Of a stretch of DNA of 33,575 nucleotides, positions 27,766-33,575 are shown in pieces (within the stretch, counting starts at the first letter, position 1; each line of letters starts with the position of its first letter). The position numbers and the translations under genes were made by a program. Location: positions 1-33,575 of the forward strand of contig JAGRJY010000096.1 of NCBI GenBank assembly GCA_020442465.1, given 5' to 3'. This stretch comes from Lysobacterales bacterium. GTDB lineage: Bacteria; Pseudomonadota; Gammaproteobacteria; Xanthomonadales; Xanthomonadaceae. A model generated the notes under the pieces. The model saw only the letters and a program-made list of their open reading frames with translations, was not told the origin of the DNA and searched no databases.

Positions 27766-28066
27766 TCGACGCGTCGGCGTGCTGCGGTGGCACGCAGGCG
27801 AATGGGCGGGTCGCGCCGGTGCAAGCAGGAATCCGAGCGCCGCGTCAGCCGGAGCGGACACATGCGATGCACTCTGTCCGGACTGTCGGAGATGAGCGGC
27901 ATCGAACGGACCTTTCGTGCAGGGTCTCGCCGGGGGGCCCTCGCGGCCTGAAACGACGATCGTGCCTCGATGCGCGACGCGGCGAGGCGGCACCAGCCCA
28001 CCGGGCGCGCGCTGTCCCCGCATGCCTTGCTACGACTATGCTTCCCCTAGAACTTCGAACCACAAC
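27766..28066. other. 301-bp intergenic region before the response regulator
   Basis: Just after the ATPase-2 stop is a hairpin (27777-27795). Further on is a dyad with arms CGGACA (27855-27860) and TGTCCG (27875-27880) around 14 bp. A weak -10-like TATGCT lies at 28037-28042, about 25 bp before the regulator start, without a recognisable -35. No sigma-54 promoter was found here. Short frames in the region have no protein-like character. The regulator may have its own promoter. Confidence 0.4.
27777..27795 (+). terminator. Hairpin after the last transport gene (possible weak terminator)
   Basis: Six-base arms GCGTGC and GCACGC enclose a 7-base loop, 11 bp after the ATPase-2 stop. No U-tract follows, so any termination would be partial or factor-dependent. 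Confidence 0.3.
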
Positions 28067-29479
28067 ATGATGACTGCCTCCACACCCAGCATTCTGATCG
28101 TCGACGACCAGGCCGATGTGCTCGCCGCCCTGCGCCTGCTGCTCAAGGCAGAAGGCATTGCCTGCGTCACCGCCGATTCGCCGCGCGCCGCGCGCGAGGC
28201 GGTCGAGAAGCAGGCGTTCGGTTGCGCCCTCATCGACCTCAACTACACCCGCGACACCACCTCGGGCGAAGAGGGCCTGGCCCTGCTCGGCGACTTGCGC
28301 AACGACGACCCGGACTTGCCGGTGGTGGTGATGACGGCCTGGGGCAGTATCGATGTGGCCGTGCGCGCCATGCGCGAAGGCGCGGCCGACTTCATCGAGA
28401 AGCCGTGGGAGAACACCCGCCTGCTGCGGGTGCTGCGGGCGCAGCTGGACCTCTCCGCTGCACGTCGGCGCGCAGCGCGACTCAGCGCCGAGAACGCGCT
28501 GCTGCGCGGCAACGGCGAAGGATTCATCGCCGAGTCGCGCGCCATGCGCCCGGTGCTCGACATGGTGCAGCGCGTCGCACCGACCGACGCCAACGTGCTC
28601 ATCCTCGGTGAGAACGGCACCGGCAAGGGCGTGCTCGCGCGATTGGTGCACGCGCTCAGCCGCCGCGCCGACGCACCGCTCATCAAGGTCAACATGGGTG
28701 GCCTCAGCGAGCACGTGTTCGAATCGGAAATGTTCGGCCATGTGCGCGGCGCGTTCACCGACGCCAAGGCCGACCGACTCGGTCGCTTCGAGCTGGCCGA
28801 TGGCGGCTCGCTGTTCCTCGACGAGATCGCCAACATTCCGCCGAGCCAGCAACCCAAGCTGCTGCGCGTGCTCGAAGAAGGCGAGTTCGAGCGGGTTGGC
28901 TCCTCGCGCACGATGAAAGTCGACGTGCGCCTGATCTCGGCGACGAATGCCGATCTGCGCCAGGAAGTCGCCGGCGGTCGCTTCCGCAAGGATCTGCTGT
29001 TCCGACTCAACACCGTGGAGATTCGCCTGCCACCCTTGCGCGATCGCGGCGAAGACATCGTGCCGATGGCCGAGGCGTTCCTGCGCCGCAGCGCGCAGCG
29101 CTACGGCCGCGACGACATGCGTCTTTCCGCCTCGGCGCGCCAGGCCCTGCAGCAGCACGACTGGCCCGGCAACGTGCGCGAGCTGGCCCACGTGATCGAA
29201 CGCGCCGCCTTGATGAGCGGCGGCAACGAGGTTGGCGCACTCGACTTCGGCCTCGAGCTGGAACGGCCCGCGCACCCGGCCCGAACCGCGCCGCCCGCAT
29301 CGTCGGCGGCGACAGACGGTCCGAGCACTGAGGCGCCGACGCTGGAAGAGGCCGAGCGCGAGCTGATCCGCCAGGCGCTGGCGCGCAGCGAGGGCAACAT
29401 CCAGCGCGCGGCCGAAACGCTGGGACTGTCGCGCGCGGCGCTGTATCGCCGCCTCGAAAAGCACGGCATCGAGGCCTGA
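28067..29479 (+). CDS. NtrC-family sigma-54-dependent response regulator
   Basis: The 470-residue protein has three domains. A receiver (about 7-125) has the acidic pair Asp13-Asp14, phosphoacceptor Asp57, Thr90 and Lys112. The AAA+ sigma-54 activation domain (about 150-390) has Walker A GENGTGKG (181-188), a sigma-54 contact loop reading GAFTDA (228-233) instead of GAFTGA, and Walker B SLFLDE (248-253). After a proline/alanine linker comes a C-terminal Fis-type helix-turn-helix (about 443-465, NIQRAAETLGLSRAALYRRL). The phosphorylation loop after Asp57 is longer than usual. ATG 28067 was chosen because the receiver starts there. A histidine kinase gene follows after 3 bp. It very likely activates the sigma-54 promoter at 14786. 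Confidence 0.93.
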   Translation: MMTASTPSILIVDDQADVLAALRLLLKAEGIACVTADSPRAAREAVEKQAFGCALIDLNYTRDTTSGEEGLALLGDLRNDDPDLPVVVMTAWGSIDVAVRAMREGAADFIEKPWENTRLLRVLRAQLDLSAARRRAARLSAENALLRGNGEGFIAESRAMRPVLDMVQRVAPTDANVLILGENGTGKGVLARLVHALSRRADAPLIKVNMGGLSEHVFESEMFGHVRGAFTDAKADRLGRFELADGGSLFLDEIANIPPSQQPKLLRVLEEGEFERVGSSRTMKVDVRLISATNADLRQEVAGGRFRKDLLFRLNTVEIRLPPLRDRGEDIVPMAEAFLRRSAQRYGRDDMRLSASARQALQQHDWPGNVRELAHVIERAALMSGGNEVGALDFGLELERPAHPARTAPPASSAATDGPSTEAPTLEEAERELIRQALARSEGNIQRAAETLGLSRAALYRRLEKHGIEA

Positions 29480-29482
29480 GGT

Positions 29483-30856
29483 GTGGCGCAGCCGTTGAGT
29501 CCCGGACCGCGCGGCAGCCGCTTCGAGCAACGCCTGCGCCTCGGCATGCTGGCGCTGCTCACGCCGGCGCTGCTGATGGTGGCGATCCTGGCCTGGCAAC
29601 AGGGCCGGATCAGCACCCTCAACGCATTCCTGCTGGGCTTCGCGGCGCTGGCGACGCTGATCCTTGCCGCGCGGCTGTTCCATGCGGTGATCTATCCGCT
29701 CTACACCCTGTCTAACCTGCTCGAAGCGCTGCGCGAGGGCGACTATTCGCTGCGTGGCTCGCGCGCCTACCGCGGCGACGCCATCGGCGACGTGATCTGG
29801 GAGGTCAACACGCTGTCGCACACGTTGCGCGAGCAGCGACTGCGCGTCGAGGAAGCCACCGCCTTGCTCGGCAAGGTCATCGAAGCCATCGACATCGCGT
29901 TGTTCTCCTTCGACGACCGCGGCCAGCTGCAGCTGATCAACCCGGCCGGCGAGCGTCTGCTCGGCAAGCCGGCCAATGCCGTACTGGGCCATTCCGCCGA
30001 AGACCTGCAGCTCGATTTCGCGCTCGATCCGCGGGTGCGGACGCGGGCGTTGCGCACCTTTCCCGGCGGCAGCGGCCGTTTCGAGGTGCGCGCCTTCACC
30101 TTTCGCGAAGGTGGGCGGCCCAACCGGCTGATTGCGGTGAGCGACCTGTCCAGCGCCCTGCGCGAAGAAGAGCGCCTCGCCTGGCAACGGCTCATCCGCG
30201 TGCTCGGCCATGAACTCAACAACTCGCTGGCGCCGGTGCAGTCGCTGGCCGAGACCATGCACCGCCTGATTCGCCGCGACCCGCCGCCCGACGACTGGCG
30301 CGACGACGTCGAGAGTGGCCTGAAGGTGATCGCCGACCGCGCCGGTTCGCTGAGCCGCTTCATGCAGGCTTACTCGGCGCTGGCCAAGCTGCCGCCGCCG
30401 AAGCGACGGACCCTGCCGCTGCGGCCCTTGCTGCAGCGCGTGGTGGCCCTTGAGTCACGCGCGACACTGAAGCTGTCCTGTCCGGAGGATCTGCATGTTC
30501 AGGCCGACCCCGACCAGCTCGAACAGGCGCTGATCAACCTGCTGCGCAATGCCGCCGAGGCCTGCCGCGAAACCGGCGGCGGCGTGACCGTACGCGCCGA
30601 ACGCCACGACCATCGGGTGCACATCTGCATCGAAGACGAAGGCCCCGGCCTGGCCTCGGCCGACAACCTGTTCGTGCCCTTCTTCACCACCAAGCCCGGC
30701 GGCTCAGGCATCGGCCTTGCCCTCGCCCGGCAGATCGCCGAGTCGCACGATGGCAGCCTCGCGCTGGAAAACCGCGAGCCCGGGCCGGGCTGCGTGGCGA
30801 CGCTGAGCCTGCCGCATGACTCACGCGGGGAGCTGGCTTCGGATCGCCCGGACTGA
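29483..30856 (+). CDS. NtrY-like membrane histidine kinase
   Basis: The 457-residue kinase has two membrane helices (about 20-38 and 46-66) joined by a loop of only some 7-8 residues. A HAMP-like segment (about 67-120), a PAS domain (about 122-225) and the catalytic core follow. The phosphoacceptor is His243 in the H-box GHELNNSLAP; the N-box is LINLLRNAAEA with Asn356; the G boxes are DEGPGL (385-390) and GSGIGLALA (407-415), with FVPFFTTKPGG between them. The HELNN box and overall plan are those of NtrY/AtoS-type partners of NtrC regulators. The near-absence of a periplasmic domain suggests sensing within the membrane or through a partner. The GTG start follows the regulator stop by 3 bp, with GAGG inside the stop region. 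Confidence 0.92.
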   Translation: MAQPLSPGPRGSRFEQRLRLGMLALLTPALLMVAILAWQQGRISTLNAFLLGFAALATLILAARLFHAVIYPLYTLSNLLEALREGDYSLRGSRAYRGDAIGDVIWEVNTLSHTLREQRLRVEEATALLGKVIEAIDIALFSFDDRGQLQLINPAGERLLGKPANAVLGHSAEDLQLDFALDPRVRTRALRTFPGGSGRFEVRAFTFREGGRPNRLIAVSDLSSALREEERLAWQRLIRVLGHELNNSLAPVQSLAETMHRLIRRDPPPDDWRDDVESGLKVIADRAGSLSRFMQAYSALAKLPPPKRRTLPLRPLLQRVVALESRATLKLSCPEDLHVQADPDQLEQALINLLRNAAEACRETGGGVTVRAERHDHRVHICIEDEGPGLASADNLFVPFFTTKPGGSGIGLALARQIAESHDGSLALENREPGPGCVATLSLPHDSRGELASDRPD

Positions 30857-30871
30857 ATCCGCAAGATGAGA

Positions 30872-30885
30872 GGCGGCTCACCGCC
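30872..30885 (+). terminator. Short hairpin after the kinase gene
   Basis: GGCGG and CCGCC enclose CTCA, 15 bp after the kinase stop. The stem is only 5 bp and has no T-tract, so the call is weak. Confidence 0.25.
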
Positions 30886-30933
30886 GGGATAGCCAGGCGA
30901 GACGATTTCCTAGTCCGCACTCCGCGCTGCCAC

Positions 30934-30939
30934 TATGAT
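30934..30939 (+). promoter_or_regulatory. Possible -10 element for the MBOAT gene
   Basis: TATGAT matches five of six -10 consensus bases and lies about 40 bp before the GTG start. No good -35 is seen at the right distance. Confidence 0.35.
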
Positions 30940-30979
30940 GCCGGGCATTGCAAACGCTGACTTCCGGTAACCCGCTCGC

Positions 30980-32395
30980 GTGGCATTCAACTCCGTCGTC
31001 TTCCTGCTCTTCTTCGCCCTGGTGCTGCTCGTCAACGGAATGGCGATCGGCTGGCGCGCGAAGAAACTGAACCTGCTGTTGCTCAGCTATGTGTTCTATG
31101 CGGCATGGAACCCGCCCTTCGTCGCGCTGCTGTGGATTTCGACGCTCACCGACTGGGTCGCCGCCAGGCGCATCGCAAGCAGTCAGGGCATGGCGAGGCG
31201 CGGGTGGCTGCTGGTCAGCCTGGTCGTCAATCTGGGATTGCTCGGCTACTTCAAGTACGCCAACTTCCTCGCCGAAACTTCCTCGTCGCTGCTCGCGTGG
31301 TGGGGCTGGAGCGCCGGCTGGGAGCCGGTCGACATCATTCTTCCGCTGGGCATTTCGTTCTACACCTTCCAGTCGATGTCGTATTCCATCGACGTCTATC
31401 GAAAACGACTGAGCGGCAACGACTCGCTGCTGGATTTCTCGCTGTACGTGAGCTTCTTCCCGCAGCTGGTGGCAGGGCCCATCCTGCGCGCCGGCTTCTT
31501 CCTCGACCAGCTTGCCGAACGCGCCGAACGCCGCTCGGCCGAGCTGGGCTGGGGAATGGCTTTCATCAGCCTCGGGATGTTCGAGAAAGTCGTGCTGGCG
31601 GACGGAATCCTGGCGCCGGTGGTCGAGCGGGTGTACGCCGCCACGATCCAGCCCGGATTTGTCGATGCCTGGATCGGCACCCTCGCGTTCTCCGGGCAGA
31701 TCTTCTTCGACTTCAACGGCTACTCGGTGATCGCGGTCGGGTTGGCGAGGTGCCTCGGCTTCGACCTGCCCTGGAATTTCCGGTCGCCCTACGCCGCGGT
31801 CGGCTTCTCCGACTTCTGGCGGCGCTGGCACATCACCCTGTCGCAGTGGCTGCGGGACTACCTGTACATCCCGCTGTCGGGCAACCGCGCAGGAGCGTTC
31901 CGCACGCTGGTCAACCTGATGCTGACCATGCTGCTCGGCGGGCTGTGGCACGGCGCGTCCTGGCTGTTCGTCGCCTGGGGTGCCCTGCACGGTCTGTTCC
32001 TGGTCGCCGAGCGCCTGCTGCGTCGCGGCCTGGGTCGGCTCGCACCGGTTCGCGTTGCCCTCGCCCAACCCGCCGTGGCCTTGTTGACGTTCCTGGCCGT
32101 CACCCTGAGCTGGGTGCTGTTTCGCGCAGAGAACTTCGCCTCGGCCAAACAGATACTTTCCGCGATGAGCCAGCCCGGCAGTACCAGTTCCGTCGTGAGC
32201 GCTACCGATGTCGCGCTGGTCCTCTCCCTGCTGGCGGCTTTGCTGGTGACGCACTACTGGCTAAGGGCCCGCGATTTCCAAGCCACCATCGCACGCACGC
32301 CATGGCAGGTCGTCGTGGTGGTGTTGAGCTGCATGATGTTGTGCCTGTTACTCAGTCCGGGCGAAGAGCGTGACTTCATCTACTTCGAATTCTGA
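30980..32395 (+). CDS. AlgI-like MBOAT O-acyltransferase
   Basis: The 471-residue polytopic protein belongs to the membrane-bound O-acyltransferase family. Typical features are YVFYAAWNP near residue 40, LPLGISFYTFQSMSYSIDVYR, FFPQLVAGPILR, FSDFWRRWHITLSQWLRDYLYIPL (key residues DFWRRWH) and GGLWHGASW, whose His324 is the likely catalytic histidine. Such proteins pass acetyl groups across the inner membrane for O-acetylation of exopolysaccharides such as alginate, or of cell-wall polymers. GTG 30980 begins the conserved N-terminus. The next gene overlaps by 26 bp and encodes a membrane-anchored SGNH-like protein, the usual partner type. The polymer acetylated is unknown because no glycosyltransferases are in view. 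Confidence 0.9.
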   Translation: MAFNSVVFLLFFALVLLVNGMAIGWRAKKLNLLLLSYVFYAAWNPPFVALLWISTLTDWVAARRIASSQGMARRGWLLVSLVVNLGLLGYFKYANFLAETSSSLLAWWGWSAGWEPVDIILPLGISFYTFQSMSYSIDVYRKRLSGNDSLLDFSLYVSFFPQLVAGPILRAGFFLDQLAERAERRSAELGWGMAFISLGMFEKVVLADGILAPVVERVYAATIQPGFVDAWIGTLAFSGQIFFDFNGYSVIAVGLARCLGFDLPWNFRSPYAAVGFSDFWRRWHITLSQWLRDYLYIPLSGNRAGAFRTLVNLMLTMLLGGLWHGASWLFVAWGALHGLFLVAERLLRRGLGRLAPVRVALAQPAVALLTFLAVTLSWVLFRAENFASAKQILSAMSQPGSTSSVVSATDVALVLSLLAALLVTHYWLRARDFQATIARTPWQVVVVVLSCMMLCLLLSPGEERDFIYFEF

Positions 32396-33395
32396 GCACT
32401 TCCCCTGGTCGAGGGTGTGGTCGCTCAGCCTGCTGCTGGTGGGGCTGCTCGGCCTGGCCTGGGAGTGCAGCGTGCGCTGGGCGGGCCTGGGCCCGGACTA
32501 CGCCGACAATCGCGCGCTGTGGCTGCATGCGCGACAGCAGCGGGAACGCGACGGGCCGCGTGCCGTCGCGCTGCTCGGCGCCTCGCGCATGCAGCGCGCC
32601 ATCGACGTGCCGCGACTCAGCGAAGCGTTGTCGCGCCCGGTGGCCCAACTGGCCGTCGAGGGAAGTTCGGCGATGCCCGTGCTGGAGGATCTCGCCAGCG
32701 ACCCGAGATTCCACGGCACCGTGATCTATTCGGTGGCGCCGGCGTTCTTCTTCAACCGCAAGCTGAAGGTGCTGGAGCAGTCGCTGCAGGCACAGTGGGT
32801 GCACCAGTTTCGGCGCCAGTCGCGCATTCGCCGACTGGAACAGGACCTGCTGCTGCGGGCGCAGGGAAAGCTGGCCCTGCGCTCTCCCGACGCAGCGATG
32901 TCCCGGGTGATTCCAGCGCTTTGGCAGGATGGAACGCTTCCGCATGCCGACCACAAGGCCACACGCCTGGACCGCAGCGTCCGCATCGACTACGAACGCA
33001 TGCCGGGGCGGGCCGATCAGCAGTCCATCGTCGATCTCTATCGAAAGAACTGCGAGCCGTACGAAGACGAGGAATATCGCGCCGTCCTGCACTACTTTGC
33101 GACGCTGGTGAAGCTCCTGGAGCAGAAAGGGGGAACCCTGATCCTGCTGCGACTGCCTTCAGAGGGAACTGTCCTGCAGATCGAGCACGAGCTGTTCCCC
33201 GACGATCGATTCTGGAACCGCCTGGTGCAAGCCTCGGGCGCCCAGTCCATCCACTTCGCGGACCACCCCGAGCTGATGGGTTTCCTCAGCCGCGACGGAT
33301 CGCACGTGGACAGCAGCAAGGCGAGCGAATTCACCGTCGCGCTCGCCGGCGTTCTGCAACGCAGGGGACTCACGTCCGCCTCAGCGGAGCCGTAG
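32370..33395 (+). CDS. Membrane-anchored SGNH-like protein, probable partner of the MBOAT protein
   Basis: The 341-residue protein has one N-terminal membrane helix (about 17-32) and a large domain predicted to be periplasmic. LLGASRMQRAID holds a candidate nucleophile Ser72 in block I of an SGNH hydrolase fold. Near the C-terminus RDGSHVDSSKASEF supplies Asp309 and His312 as the block V pair. AlgJ/AlgX-like proteins with this triad move acetyl groups delivered by an MBOAT partner to the polysaccharide. I do not recognise the exact family. The start is doubtful: GTG 32370 overlaps the upstream gene by 26 bp, and GTG 32415 would shorten the cytoplasmic tail. Confidence 0.72.
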   Translation: MTSSTSNSEHFPWSRVWSLSLLLVGLLGLAWECSVRWAGLGPDYADNRALWLHARQQRERDGPRAVALLGASRMQRAIDVPRLSEALSRPVAQLAVEGSSAMPVLEDLASDPRFHGTVIYSVAPAFFFNRKLKVLEQSLQAQWVHQFRRQSRIRRLEQDLLLRAQGKLALRSPDAAMSRVIPALWQDGTLPHADHKATRLDRSVRIDYERMPGRADQQSIVDLYRKNCEPYEDEEYRAVLHYFATLVKLLEQKGGTLILLRLPSEGTVLQIEHELFPDDRFWNRLVQASGAQSIHFADHPELMGFLSRDGSHVDSSKASEFTVALAGVLQRRGLTSASAEP

Positions 33396-33417
33396 CGCCA
33401 GCGTCGGCCTCTGGCGC
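33395..33417 (+). terminator. Hairpin at the end of the SGNH-like gene
   Basis: Arms GCGCCAG and CTGGCGC (7 bp) enclose a 9-base loop, directly at the stop codon. No T-tract follows, so termination would be factor-dependent if it occurs. Confidence 0.3.
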
Positions 33418-33436
33418 GCAGAACGAACCGTTCTCG

Positions 33437-33575
33437 GAACATTCCTAACCCGGATATTTCATGAGCTCTCCGACCTTGGCATTCGAGCGTGTTCGCAGGC
33501 GTGAATGCCGCAGCGGGGTGCCTGTGCAGGAACGTCTGTGGCGATTTTCTGGCGCCCAGGCATAGCTCCCCCAAC
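33437..33575. repeat. Repeat-like sequence at the right window edge (unidentified)
   Basis: No gene is evident. The stretch opens near a TAACCCGGATATTTCATGA segment, a type of sequence I associate from memory with ends of some insertion elements (possibly IS1380-like), but I cannot verify this. On the minus strand a short frame starting ATG at about 33562 begins MPGRQKIATDVPAQ and stops after about 34 codons. It may be a repeat remnant or non-coding. Confidence 0.25.

Noticed and set aside
27788..27794. TGGCACG, a possible -24 half of a second sigma-54 promoter before the regulator
   Set aside because: No TTGC element occurs at the required distance, and the bases are part of a hairpin.
27917..28066. 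50-codon upstream extension of the response regulator
   Set aside because: The receiver domain begins at 28067, and the extension is Pro/Arg-rich with no ribosome site at its start.
27845..30262. 805-codon minus-strand frame opposite the regulator and kinase
   Set aside because: It is a shadow of two genes with intact catalytic motifs on the plus strand and has no recognisable protein features.

Overview
This 33.6 kb, very GC-rich window (roughly two-thirds G+C by eye) looks like a chromosomal contig from a gammaproteobacterium of the Xanthomonadales/Lysobacterales type. The pointers are the rsmA-apaG-apaH block, the lgt-thyA-folA block, a secreted protein with the GLWWNP...SG-G repeats common in that order, and long open antisense frames typical of such composition. 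No rRNA, tRNA or CRISPR array was seen. Both edges look like repeats: the left edge carries the first codons and hairpin end of a probable IS200/IS605-type element, and the right edge a repeat-like stretch I cannot name. This would fit a contig broken at repeats.

Layout. 1-8.1 kb: IS end; a TerB/DUF533-like membrane protein (minus); dgkA and a TerC-family gene (plus, overlapping by one base); a YyaL-type thioredoxin-domain protein (minus); rlmI (plus); an exported gluzincin-type peptidase (minus). 7.3-12.2 kb: rsmA-apaG-apaH, then a large secreted beta-propeller protein. 12.2-14.6 kb: lgt-thyA-folA on the minus strand. 14.8-30.9 kb: a plus-strand export and regulation locus. 31-33.4 kb: an AlgI-like MBOAT O-acyltransferase overlapping a membrane-anchored SGNH-like protein, a pair typical of polysaccharide acetylation.

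The most interesting part is 14.8-30.9 kb. One HlyD/MacA-like adaptor, one canonical ABC ATPase, four consecutive and mutually different double-FtsX (ADOP/MacB-like) permeases of about 800 residues, and a second ATPase with an altered D-loop are followed by an NtrC-family response regulator and an NtrY-like histidine kinase with almost no periplasmic domain. Directly in front of the adaptor gene is a perfect -24/-12 sigma-54 promoter (TGGCAC-N5-TTGCT), with a GGTGT-N11-ACACC dyad about 110 bp upstream of the predicted transcription start. This suggests a self-contained circuit: the kinase senses a membrane or transport cue, the regulator activates sigma-54 RNA polymerase, and the export operon is switched on. 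The substrate is unknown and no outer-membrane TolC-like partner is encoded in the window.

All functional calls rest on motif recognition and remembered family knowledge; no database search was run.
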